Made by a program: the position numbers and the translations under genes. From assembly GCA_036004365.1 (NCBI GenBank), contig DASYRN010000045.1, positions 1 through 64,000 of the forward strand: a stretch of 64,000 nucleotides of DNA. Direction: 5' to 3'. How positions within the stretch are numbered: position 1 is the stretch's first letter; each line of letters opens with the position of its first letter. The notes under the pieces are model-generated. The model was not told the origin of the DNA and made no database searches. It was given only the letters and a program-made list of their open reading frames with translations. Source of the DNA: DP-36 sp036004365. GTDB taxonomy: Bacteria; Desulfobacterota; Binatia; UBA9968. This document shows, in pieces, positions 56,314 to 64,000 of this stretch.

Positions 56314-56601
56314 GACGACCTGTCACAGCCGGGAATTTGCCGCGGGAGAACCCGAGAGCAATGGCGAACGACAAAGCCCACGCTACGTATATATAAACGA
56401 GGCAAACTTGGCAAGAATGAAAACAGATTCGGAAGCACCTGGTGTCGCAAATCCTCGCCAAACGCCGAAACGACTCCGGGGAGGCCGGCTGTTTCACACC
56501 GGTGTATGAGGTCAGTGGACAGGCACGGAGAGGTTGTAATATAAGCAGTCTTGTCGTGGCTGCCGGGCGATTGCGGCGACACCAAAATCGGAGGTGAGAT
56601 C

Positions 56602-57663
56602 ATGTGGTACAAAGCGAAGGCGCTCGATTTATTCGGAGTGGCGTTGGGATTCGGCTGCTTAGTGATTTTTCCCAAAGACGCTTTCTCTCAGGCCGGCTAC
56701 TACCAGGGGAAGACCATCACGATTGTTCGGGGCGGGGAACCGGGGGGCTCAGGGGATATGCAGGCCAGGGCGTTGATACCGTTCCTCAAAAAACATATTC
56801 CCGGGAATCCGAATATTATCGTGGAGAACATGCCCGGCGCCGCCGGGATGAAAGCGGTCAACCATATTTATACGGCGAAGCCCGATGGGCTCACGATCAC
56901 CGCCGTCGGCTCCGGCCTCGCCGCAGGCCCGATCCTCGGCTTGCCGGGAGTAAAATACGACATCGATAAGCTGATTTATCTGGGGTCGACGGAGCATGGC
57001 GATCCCTATGTCTTTTTAAGCCGGAAAGAAGCCGGTTTCGACAGTCTGGAAAAGCTGCGTGCTGCGTCGGGGATCAGGCTCGGTGCGCAAACCGTGGGCC
57101 ACGCGGTTTATATTAGCGGGCGTATCTTCGCGCATCTTCTGGGTCTCAAGGATCCCAAGGTCGTTGTCGGCTTTGGAGGACCAGAGCTCGACATCGCTTT
57201 GGCCCGAGGCGAGGTTGACGCCAGAGCGAACAGCGCGGATACGGTGGTGCGCAGAAACGCCGATGCGCTGGAAAAAGGTCAGTTCAACATTCACGCCACC
57301 ATCACGATTCCAAAAGGGAAGTTTCACCCGCGCTTCGCGAACGTCCCCGATGTGGAGACGCTTGCTAAAAACGACAAAGAGCGCCAACTGGTAAATCTGT
57401 TCCGCGCGTTTCTCTATCCGCGTTGGCCTTACGTGCTGCCGCCAGGCACCCCCGCGGAAATCGTCAAGGTCCTGCGCGAAGGGATGGTCAAGGCCTTTAA
57501 GGACCCGGGTTTTCACCAGGAATTTAAAAAACTCATGGCGAGCGATCCATCCCCTCTCACCGGAGAAGAGGTGGAGACATCCATTAGAGAGCTGCCGCGC
57601 GATCCCGAGGTCATTGGACTATATAAAAAGATGGCCGAGCATGGACCGCTGCCGCCGCGCTAG
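56602..57663 (+). CDS. Bug-family (tripartite tricarboxylate transporter) solute-binding protein
   Basis: 353 residues from the ATG at 56602 after GGAGG. The signal region (ALDLFGVALGFGCLVIFPKD) ends near AFSQA. Bug motifs: YYQGKTITIVRGGEPGGSGD, VENMPGAAGMKAVNHIYTAK, PDGLTITAVGSG, GGPELDIALARGEVDARANS and YVLPPGTPAEIVKVLREGM. These proteins bind carboxylates or aromatic acids, with TctA/TctB as membrane partners; none is encoded here. Confidence 0.9.
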   Translation: MWYKAKALDLFGVALGFGCLVIFPKDAFSQAGYYQGKTITIVRGGEPGGSGDMQARALIPFLKKHIPGNPNIIVENMPGAAGMKAVNHIYTAKPDGLTITAVGSGLAAGPILGLPGVKYDIDKLIYLGSTEHGDPYVFLSRKEAGFDSLEKLRAASGIRLGAQTVGHAVYISGRIFAHLLGLKDPKVVVGFGGPELDIALARGEVDARANSADTVVRRNADALEKGQFNIHATITIPKGKFHPRFANVPDVETLAKNDKERQLVNLFRAFLYPRWPYVLPPGTPAEIVKVLREGMVKAFKDPGFHQEFKKLMASDPSPLTGEEVETSIRELPRDPEVIGLYKKMAEHGPLPPR

Positions 57664-57682
57664 GGTGGGCATTTCCTTTCAT

Positions 57683-58789
57683 CTATCTCCTGCTGATGAA
57701 GAGCTGCCGCATTAGAGCTTCCCACTCAGCAAATCTCTTCTCATACTCTTCGAGAGAGTATTTGGCCTCGAGGTAGGTTTTCTTGAATTTCGTCTCCAAC
57801 GAGCCGATGTCGCTCCGCGGCGAGTTCAGGCCGCCTTTCATCGCAACTTGCTGTCCCTCTCTTGAATGGATGTAGTCAAGGAAAAGAAGCGCAGCATGGG
57901 GATGGGGAACCTTGTTGAGCAACCCGGACTTGCCGACGCTCGCAATCACCGGCTCTAAAGGACGCCACTCGACGGGAGCTCCCTTCTGCCTGGCCGTGGT
58001 GATATTGGAGTCGAAGATTGTGGGAGAAAGCGGCACCTCGCCAGAGGCCACGAGACCTGCCAGCGCCGCTCCCGACATGTTTTGGACGTTCACCTGCTGT
58101 TGGCTCATCTTTTCGAGAAACTCGCGGCCCATCCCCTCCAGCAGATTTCCCACCCACTGGACCCCCGTAGTCGTGCCGGCAATGGACATTTTTCCCTTCC
58201 ATTTGGGATCGAGGAGATCTTTCAGGCTCCGAGGCGCCTCGGCCGGCGGCACGAGCTTGGTGTTGAATCCCAGACTGATATAGATCTCTCGATTCGCCCA
58301 ATAAACAACGCCGTTTTTTCCTTTCGTCTTCACTTCGTCGCCATAAAAAGCCATCTCAGGCGAATAGTGTTCTTGGAGCATGTCGTTTTTATGCAACAGC
58401 GCCATGTATTCAGGGCTCGTCTCCAAGACGTCGGCGATGAGGCGGCCTGAGGCATATTCCTCTGTGACACGCTTGAGCAATTCCTTAGAGTCGCTGCGCC
58501 ATACCATGACCTTAACGAACGGGTATTTCTTTTCGAATGCCTGGGGCAACGCGCTCGCCATCCACGTGTTCGATGTGTAAAACGTCACTTGTCCTTCTTT
58601 CTTGGCCCCTTCGATCAAGAGCGGCTCCCTGTCGCGGCCTTGATAAAGGGCGATCTCGGCAAGCGCTTTGGGCTTACTGGCGGTCGCTGCAAGGCCTGGG
58701 GTTGGCAGCGACAGGAACCCGGCCGTCAGCAGAGAGCCTGCCACTATGAAAAAGCGCGAAGATTGGAAGCGGGCAAACCGGCAAAGCAT
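57683..58789 (-). CDS. ABC-type extracellular solute-binding protein (paralogue)
   Basis: 368 residues from the ATG at 58789; an in-frame ATG at 58807 lies too near the GGGAGG site. The signal SSRFFIVAGSLLTAGFLSLP ends near TPGLAA. The body matches the protein at 54301: LIEGAKKEGQVTFYTSNTWM, LIADVLETSPEYMALLHKND, EAPRSLKDLLDPKWKGKMSI, LAGLVASGEVPLSP and HPHAALLFLDYIHSREGQQV. Again no permease is adjacent. Fe3+-type ABC proteins are the nearest named group, but the ligand is unknown. Confidence 0.88.
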   Translation of the reverse strand: MLCRFARFQSSRFFIVAGSLLTAGFLSLPTPGLAATASKPKALAEIALYQGRDREPLLIEGAKKEGQVTFYTSNTWMASALPQAFEKKYPFVKVMVWRSDSKELLKRVTEEYASGRLIADVLETSPEYMALLHKNDMLQEHYSPEMAFYGDEVKTKGKNGVVYWANREIYISLGFNTKLVPPAEAPRSLKDLLDPKWKGKMSIAGTTTGVQWVGNLLEGMGREFLEKMSQQQVNVQNMSGAALAGLVASGEVPLSPTIFDSNITTARQKGAPVEWRPLEPVIASVGKSGLLNKVPHPHAALLFLDYIHSREGQQVAMKGGLNSPRSDIGSLETKFKKTYLEAKYSLEEYEKRFAEWEALMRQLFISRR

Positions 58790-58833
58790 AAGAAAGCATC
58801 CTCCCACTATTTTGTACTTTAGAGGCTATGAAT

Positions 58834-59481
58834 CTAAAATTTCTTCCACGGGTTGATCCCCAACTCTACATGCTTTCGGTATAACATGGCTACATAGATA
58901 AAATCGAAAATGAATATGGACACATAAAGAAAGTTCAGAAGAACCGAGGCGGGAAAGCGAAGAAAAAACAGTATCGACGGCAATAAAGTTCCGAGCATCT
59001 TAAATAAGGCTATATAAATCGACTGGCCACTCACGTCTCTCCGATTCAGCAGCATCGATATAAACAAAACAGACATCATAAGATTTTGCCCGAAGGCTGC
59101 GTACTTGCCGTCCCAGTCTTTGAACTCATAGGTTATGGCCAGGATGGCGCCAAAACTTAGGATTAGCGTTACAAGGAAAGTAAGATAGAAAAAGCGCGCC
59201 GGCAGTATTTGATTCAAGGCCTTCCCTCCGAAGCGGAGAGTTTGAAAGACGATGATCGTATCAAAGGCAAACCAAGCGATATTGATATAATTCTGAGGAG
59301 GCTCGTGCGGGTGCATGAAGGAAAATATAAATTCCCAGGAGATATTCGCCGATAGAGCCGCTACCGGCATCCCATAAGTCTTGTCCTGGAATCCCACTCG
59401 GAGGATCAAGATATAGGCCAAGGTCCAGAAGACTCCCGATCCGATCTGCAAGCTCAAGCTTATCTCAGGAGGAACCGCCAT
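58834..59481 (-). CDS. Multi-helix membrane protein resembling Pyr4/PaxB-type terpene cyclases
   Basis: 215 residues with about seven membrane helices. The pattern YGMPVAALSANISWEFIFSF then a Trp-Phe-x-x-Asp motif in INIAWFAFDTIIVFQTLRFG matches the integral-membrane terpene cyclases of fungal meroterpenoid pathways (Pyr4, PaxB), where the Glu and Asp are catalytic acids. The remaining helices and the ending LYRKHVELGINPWKKF are also consistent. Whether this bacterial protein cyclises a prenyl chain is inference. No prenyltransferase or other terpene gene adjoins it. Confidence 0.6.
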   Translation of the reverse strand: MAVPPEISLSLQIGSGVFWTLAYILILRVGFQDKTYGMPVAALSANISWEFIFSFMHPHEPPQNYINIAWFAFDTIIVFQTLRFGGKALNQILPARFFYLTFLVTLILSFGAILAITYEFKDWDGKYAAFGQNLMMSVLFISMLLNRRDVSGQSIYIALFKMLGTLLPSILFFLRFPASVLLNFLYVSIFIFDFIYVAMLYRKHVELGINPWKKF

Positions 59482-59581
59482 AACATACCGCTTTTGCGGA
59501 TGCTAACTTACTCTCCCCGTTTTTAGCAATGACGGCCAGCATGAAAGGTAGAGCGTTGGTATCCGTAAGCCGCTTCATCTA

Positions 59582-59613
59582 AGTCATTTCGACATTTCGG
59601 GAATTCTCGAAGC
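59582..59613 (-). repeat. GAATTC-centred dispersed palindrome (TTCGAGAATTCCCGAA form)
   Basis: Minus strand: GCTTCGAGAATTCCCGAAAT then GTCGAAATGACTT. It is the reverse-oriented counterpart of the copy at 28480. Confidence 0.6.
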
Positions 59614-59727
59614 ATGGAAGCGTGGCAGAAGCTCCCGCTGGAATTGAATGTGCGGGCGGCAGCGGCGGGTGTCGTCAACTATGTCGGTGCAAAACGATGG
59701 CGAAGATGAGAGAATGCGCCGGGAACG

Positions 59728-60819
59728 ATGCGCATCGTCGTGCATGTCGATATGGACGCGTTCTACGCCGCCGTGGAGGAGCGGTACAATCCTCAATTGC
59801 GCGGCCTTCCTGTGGTCGTAGGAGCCGACCCTAAAGAAGGAAGAGGACGAGGCGTGGTGACGACGGCCAACTACACGGCGCGCAGGTTCGGCATCCACTC
59901 GGCCCTGCCGATCTCACGCGCGTGGCGGCTTGCAGAAGCCGCTCGGAAGCGAGGCGAGCCCGCAGCGGTCTTCATCCGGACGAACTTCCAGCTGTATGGG
60001 GAGGTTTCGGCCCGCATCATGCAGATTCTCGAAAGCCGGGCCGATTCTTTTGAAGAGGCGAGCATCGATGAGGCCTATCTCGAAATCTCATCGCTTGGGA
60101 GCTTTGAGGTCGCAGTAGGGCACATGAGTGCGTTAAAGACCGAGATCCGGGACAAGGAGGAGCTTAGCTGCTCCGTCGGCATCGGTCCAAACAAGCTTAT
60201 CGCCAAAATTGCCTCGGGCCACAACAAGCCTGACGGCCTCACCGTTGTGAGGCCGGAGCAGGTCCAGGAGTTCCTCGATCCTCTCCCTATCCGCGTGATT
60301 CCCGGCATCGGGCCCAAGGGCGAGGCCTTCCTCCACGAGCAAAAGATTCAGACCGTAAAAGAGCTGCGGGAAATTCCCGGCTCAAAGCTCATGGACTGGT
60401 TTGGAAAATGGGGTCATAGTCTTTTTGAAAAGGCTCGGGGCGTCGATGACTCACCGGTTTCAAACGAGTGGACGAGAAAGTCGGCGGGCGAGCAGGAAAC
60501 ATTCGATCAGGACACCCGAAGCCTTTCTTTTGTTACCGAGCGGCTTTATGCGATCGCCGAGCGGGTCATCGGCAAACTCAGGGAAAAAGAGTTCGCCGGT
60601 TTCCGCACTGTCACCTTGACGGTGCGCTTTTCCGGTTTTGAAACTAAGAACCGTTCCCGCAGCTTCAAGAATGGAATCGTGCTCGACAACGATGGAGTGG
60701 CGCTCCAACTCCTCAAGCAGGAGACCCTAAAACTCGTACTTCCTTTTTTCGACTCGCGGGAAAACCCGCGGGGAAAGGCGATCCGGCTCATCGGCCTCCG
60801 CCTGGAAAAACTTTTCTGA
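59728..60819 (+). CDS. dinB: DNA polymerase IV (Y-family)
   Basis: 363 residues. It copies past DNA lesions. The palm carries HVDMDAFYAAVEERYNPQLR with the metal Asp, SFEEASIDEAYLEISSL with the catalytic D-E, and LSCSVGIGPNKLIAKIASGH. The thumb has helix-hairpin-helix text (PIRVIPGIGPKGEAFLHEQK). The little-finger domain occupies about 240-363. A C-terminal clamp-binding peptide is not evident beyond RLIGLRLEKLF. No LexA-like box was seen upstream. Confidence 0.95.
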   Translation: MRIVVHVDMDAFYAAVEERYNPQLRGLPVVVGADPKEGRGRGVVTTANYTARRFGIHSALPISRAWRLAEAARKRGEPAAVFIRTNFQLYGEVSARIMQILESRADSFEEASIDEAYLEISSLGSFEVAVGHMSALKTEIRDKEELSCSVGIGPNKLIAKIASGHNKPDGLTVVRPEQVQEFLDPLPIRVIPGIGPKGEAFLHEQKIQTVKELREIPGSKLMDWFGKWGHSLFEKARGVDDSPVSNEWTRKSAGEQETFDQDTRSLSFVTERLYAIAERVIGKLREKEFAGFRTVTLTVRFSGFETKNRSRSFKNGIVLDNDGVALQLLKQETLKLVLPFFDSRENPRGKAIRLIGLRLEKLF

Positions 60820-60968
60820 GATGATCCTCCACGTTTCATCGATTCAACTTTAGCCGCTGCGATGGATAGTACATTTTAGGCCTTTGCCGGCTAAGAATTG
60901 CGGCCCTATCGTCCCACAAGTCTCTTCAAATTTCCTGAAGAATTAACGGCTTAGTTACCTGCTGGCCG

Positions 60969-60985
60969 TGGTATATGCCTTGCAT
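60969..60985 (+). promoter_or_regulatory. Sigma54-like promoter before the secreted protein gene
   Basis: TGGTATATGCCTTGCAT: GG (60970-60971), 10 bases, GC (60982-60983) inside TTGCA. The GTG at 61141 is about 145 bases beyond the expected start of transcription. The rest of the 60820-61140 gap shows nothing else. Confidence 0.35.
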
Positions 60986-61140
60986 AATGGTAAACAGTAA
61001 GAGCCCTCGACAGCGACGGAACCAGGTCGAACAGGATCACCAACATCGAGAGACGGAAGGCTAAGATGGCAATAGCAGCATTAAGACCATTCATCGGAAG
61101 TTTACCGGCATCGGTATCGAAGTGTGATGAAGGAGGCACC

Positions 61141-62076
61141 GTGAAAGGAAGAGGAAGATATTTGGCTGTCGTTCATTCAGTCCATCTAAGCTGTCTTGCT
61201 TTTGCGAGCTTCTTCGCATTAGTTCCAGTTTTAGCTTCCCAGGCTCAGATGGATCCGATTCCAACGGAGGAAAACCGCATGCGAGAGCTGGTTGATGACC
61301 TAAAAGATCTCATCCAGAAGGCGGACGGAGACGACAGATCAGAGCCTGGGTTGCTTCGGCAGCTCCGCGACCTCGTGGGCCGTTACGATTGGCCGTGGAG
61401 AGTGTTGCTCTTACGCGAGGATTTTCGCGATGGCGATTATACTTACGATCCGCCATGGATCGTGAACCACGGGGAGTTCCGGGTCGTGAACGGATCCGGA
61501 CTTAAAACTGTCTTTCACCCAGTACGCCAAGGCCGTTATTTAGCGGACACGAAAGGCGAAAATCCCGTGGACGTTTTGGACGAAATTTTTGGCCGCGTGA
61601 GAGAACGGGAAGAAAAAGATGATCTTCAGAGAACTTCACCATCCGCAGCCGAAATCTACACTCAGCTCGATATCAGTAACGCTTTTGCCGTGAAGGTTCA
61701 GCTTAAGCTTAGCGGATACCACGACCGGAACAATCGACTTGAATTGGGTCCCTATCTGACTGATGAGCGCAACTCGGGATATCGGCTTGCCTATGAGTCT
61801 GGAAACGGGCCGTCTATAAGCTTGTTGCGAGTTGCGCCGGGCAGTTCGGCGGTCATTGAGATATGGGATCGAGGAGTCGACGTGGAAGACGGGAACCCGC
61901 ACATCATTGAGTGGCGCCGCCGAGCTGACGGTGAAATGGTAGTGTTTTTGGATGCCAAAGAAATCATCCGGGCCATGGACCGCGCCCCAATAGATTGGTT
62001 TGATGGCTTTAGTATTATCAATAAGGGCGGCGATTACGAATTGACGGAAATCTCTATCTTTGGAGCCTACCGGTAA
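61141..62076 (+). CDS. Exported protein of unknown function (concanavalin-like fold possible)
   Basis: 311 residues from a GTG after AAGGAGG. A signal peptide (HLSCLAFASFFALVPVLASQ) precedes an acidic helix region (MRELVDDLKDLIQKADGDDR). The main part looks beta-rich: LLREDFRDGDYTYDPPWIVN, HGEFRVVNGSGLKTVFHPVR, AFAVKVQLKLSGYHDRNNRL, VIEIWDRGVDVEDGNPHIIE and FDGFSIINKGGDYELTEISI. This arrangement recalls jelly-roll (LamG/3-keto-disaccharide hydrolase-like) folds. Function not assigned. Confidence 0.65.
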   Translation: MKGRGRYLAVVHSVHLSCLAFASFFALVPVLASQAQMDPIPTEENRMRELVDDLKDLIQKADGDDRSEPGLLRQLRDLVGRYDWPWRVLLLREDFRDGDYTYDPPWIVNHGEFRVVNGSGLKTVFHPVRQGRYLADTKGENPVDVLDEIFGRVREREEKDDLQRTSPSAAEIYTQLDISNAFAVKVQLKLSGYHDRNNRLELGPYLTDERNSGYRLAYESGNGPSISLLRVAPGSSAVIEIWDRGVDVEDGNPHIIEWRRRADGEMVVFLDAKEIIRAMDRAPIDWFDGFSIINKGGDYELTEISIFGAYR

Positions 62077-62220
62077 AACAAGTCATTCTACGTCGCTGCT
62101 GCGAGATATTCTTTGTTGATACTTCTTCTTTCCAGACACTTTTCCTCTCCAGGATTGTAAAGATATTCAGGCTGGACCAAGGCGCACGGCGGACTCTGCT
62201 GTCCAGAGTTTTCGATGGTG

Positions 62221-63147
62221 TCAGGAGCGCCAAAGGTTGCGGAACCGGACAGCCACCACTTGGTCGTAGGGCACCGGGCCGGGCAGCAGGCCGGCGGATT
62301 GGGCGAATCGGTTGAGCCCAGCGATGGCCTCTTCGGAGATGACGGGATCGTAGAAGGGCAAGTCCCGGTCGACGATCGGTGCAATTAGCTCCGCAGCCTC
62401 CGGAGGAAAGCGGCGCCGCCCCACCTCTGCGGCCTGCGCTGGTTCTGCCCGGAGGGCTCGTTGAGTTTTCACGATGGCTCGGACAGCTGCCGCGGCGCGC
62501 TCCGGGTCCCGCGCGATCAGCGTCTCAGTCGTGGCGAGCGCAGCAAACGTGAAGTGGCGGACTTCGGCTGGGTCATCGCCGCGCCGCACATCGAGGAGGA
62601 TCTTGCCCACACCCCGCCGGACCGCGGCCTCGCTACCCATCGCGTTGGCCCAGAAGCCATCGATCTGGCCCGCCTCCAGAGCGCGGGCCGCGAACACGCC
62701 AAAGGAGACATCGCGCGCCCGGGAGCCCGGCAGCTCCACGATCTGCAGCTCTAGGTCCGGATCGATTCCGGCATCGATCAGCATCTGTCGTAGCGCCAGG
62801 TCGGGTCCCTCCGCCGCCGTGAGCCGAAGCCCCTTCAACGCCCGAATGTCGCCGCGCTTTGCGGGGAGATCGGCACGGACGACGAGAAGCCAGGGGGTCC
62901 CTTGGGAGAGGGCCACGATCAGCTTCGCCCCTTGCCAGCGGGGAAACGCCGTCAAGAGGTCATGCACCGAACCGGCGACCATGGCATCTGCGGCGCCGTC
63001 CCGCAGCGCTTTAGTCGCCCCAAGCATGGGGAAGAGTTCCACATGGGCATCCAGACCCTCGGCACTGTAGAAGCCTAGCTCCTCAGCGGCGAGCGCGGGG
63101 AAACAGGTATTGCTGACGAGGTCGACCGCTGCGATGCGCATGTGCAC
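62221..63147 (-). CDS. NMT1/THI5-like substrate-binding-fold protein without signal peptide
   Basis: 308 residues (GTG at 63147, or ATG at 63141). The periplasmic-binding fold of the SsuA/NMT1 group is clear: LVSNTCFPALAAEELGFYSA, FPMLGATKALRDGAADAMVA, ALKGLRLTAAEGPDLALRQM, AARALEAGQIDGFWANAMGS and FTFAALATTETLIARDPERA. The N-terminus MHMRIAAVDLVSNTCFPALA is not a signal peptide, so the protein may be cytosolic or its true start lies elsewhere. It is probably linked with the VOC gene 37 bases upstream on the same strand. Confidence 0.82.
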   Translation of the reverse strand: MHMRIAAVDLVSNTCFPALAAEELGFYSAEGLDAHVELFPMLGATKALRDGAADAMVAGSVHDLLTAFPRWQGAKLIVALSQGTPWLLVVRADLPAKRGDIRALKGLRLTAAEGPDLALRQMLIDAGIDPDLELQIVELPGSRARDVSFGVFAARALEAGQIDGFWANAMGSEAAVRRGVGKILLDVRRGDDPAEVRHFTFAALATTETLIARDPERAAAAVRAIVKTQRALRAEPAQAAEVGRRRFPPEAAELIAPIVDRDLPFYDPVISEEAIAGLNRFAQSAGLLPGPVPYDQVVAVRFRNLWRS

Positions 63148-63183
63148 GGCACCACTACTCCTGAACTTCTTTGTTCGTAAGAT

Positions 63184-63582
63184 TTACCTCGCCGGCGCGT
63201 AAAGCTGCAGCAGGTTGCCTTCGGTGTCGAAGAAGTAAAAACCGCTGGCCCCGCCCCGATCGACCCGCTCCCTGGCATGGAGCTTTACGCCCCACTCCTT
63301 TATTTTCTGGGCCGCCAGCTCAAAATCTTCCCGCTCGATCTCGAAGGCCTGGTGCGTCGCGCCATCCTCTTCAATGGCATTTTTCTTGGCAAGATGCGGC
63401 CGCTCAAAAAGAACGATGAGATCGTCACCGGATCTGAGCTCGGTGCGCGCCAGGATTTTTCCCATGTCGTCCTTTCCGGTTTTGGATACCTTCATTCCAA
63501 GGACTTCGGTGTAGAACTTCACTGCCCGGTCCATATCATCGACCGGTATCCCCATGTGATGAATTCCTTTGGTTCTGATCAT
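63184..63582 (-). CDS. VOC-family protein
   Basis: 132 residues, ATG six bases after AAGGAGG. One vicinal oxygen chelate module: GIHHMGIPVDDMDRAVKFYT carries the first His, DDLIVLFERPH the middle strand and GFYFFDTEGNLLQLYAP the end, where the usual terminal metal Glu is Gln. Missing this ligand could mean no metal catalysis. The role may be aromatic catabolism or resistance-type binding. It heads a two-gene unit with the NMT1-like protein. Confidence 0.85.
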   Translation of the reverse strand: MIRTKGIHHMGIPVDDMDRAVKFYTEVLGMKVSKTGKDDMGKILARTELRSGDDLIVLFERPHLAKKNAIEEDGATHQAFEIEREDFELAAQKIKEWGVKLHARERVDRGGASGFYFFDTEGNLLQLYAPAR

Positions 63583-64000
63583 CCCTAACCTCCTTTGAGC
63601 GCCTTTGGCCGGTCAGCGGATTTCGAGGATAACGCATGCGCCGAAATATCTCACGATGCGCATCAGTGTTTTTTTCGTAAGTGCCAGGACTTCCAATGTT
63701 AGCTTCTAATAGCCGAGACTGAAGTATCACACGATGGTTTTGCGATCAACCGTTACGCTCCGTCACAATGTATTTCCGCGGCCTTGAGAATCCAGAGCAG
63801 CCGTAACGTAGACTGGTTCTCTTCTCTTAGGTGGTGGCTAACCATCCAATAGAGTGTATGCAAAAGCCTGCATTACACCTTAATATTTGGCAGTATAATC
63901 TGCAGTTCGCGCCTCTCGAAATCCTCAGATCGCATGTAACTCGGTATCAAAAAGAAAGATTCAATTCTGGCATGTAATTTGTTTCTCCCCCGGATGGTCC
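63583..64000. other. Right-edge stretch without a recognised gene
   Basis: About 420 bases. No open frame with a ribosome binding site, repeat theme or tRNA was seen. A frame entering from the right edge cannot be excluded. Confidence 0.4.

Noticed and set aside
59613..59727. LexA/SOS box before dinB
   Set aside because: No CTGT-N8-ACAG or GAAC-N4-GTTC type site was seen in the spacer.

Overview
This window reads as one chromosome segment of an uncultured Gram-negative bacterium. The Tol-Pal system, lipoprotein signals and an MCE transport pair show an outer membrane. EF-Ts is the short type, and the gene order is deltaproteobacteria-like. The right half carries many solute-binding proteins of the ABC, Bug and NMT1 types, MmgE/PrpD, GlcG/HbpS and reductive-dehalogenase-like genes. 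That mix is usual in soil and subsurface lineages such as Binatota, Rokubacteria/Methylomirabilota and Tectomicrobia. The lineage is inferred from gene content only; there is no rRNA gene to fix it.

Left part (1-22.2 kb) is conserved core. On the minus strand lie pgk-tpiA-secG and a tRNA-Leu(GAG), plus the cut-off start of a membrane sensor at the left edge. On the plus strand follow tolQ-tolR-tolA-tolB-pal-cpoB (envelope constriction and outer-membrane integrity), ribF, rluD, rho, rpsB-tsf-pyrH-frr-uppS-cdsA-dxr-rseP (translation, undecaprenyl and phospholipid precursors, isoprenoids, envelope stress protease), tsaB, and a small DUF465 gene coupled to ilvB-ilvN.

Middle part (22.2-48 kb) is accessory, with short, mostly monocistronic genes separated by repeat-rich spacers. 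It holds a PQQ sugar dehydrogenase, an EcsC-like protein, an FMN alpha-hydroxyacid dehydrogenase, pssA, a PqiA/PqiB pair, an RRM RNA-binding protein, several lipoproteins, an M48-type peptidase, an S1/P1 nuclease, pyruvoyl arginine decarboxylase next to HU, a P-loop kinase and a dual-specificity phosphatase. It also holds at least two broken genes and several genes under 60 codons.

Right part (48-63.6 kb) looks catabolic. An LLM oxidoreductase is followed by a minus-strand cluster of GlcG/HbpS, a full reductive-dehalogenase-like enzyme, a shortened second copy, and a ferredoxin-GlcG fusion. Then come MmgE/PrpD, five solute-binding proteins with no permease or ATPase, a membrane terpene-cyclase-like protein, dinB and a VOC protein.

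The structure not explained by genes is mostly intergenic. (1) Spacers are built from a short theme word repeated in degenerate form, often facing its own reverse complement. (2) A dispersed palindrome centred on GAATTC occurs in the right two thirds. (3) Two distant genes share a ~150-base upstream module with sigma54-like spacing. (4) The rho promoter sits inside a long inverted repeat. No CRISPR array, integrase or intact transposase was seen.
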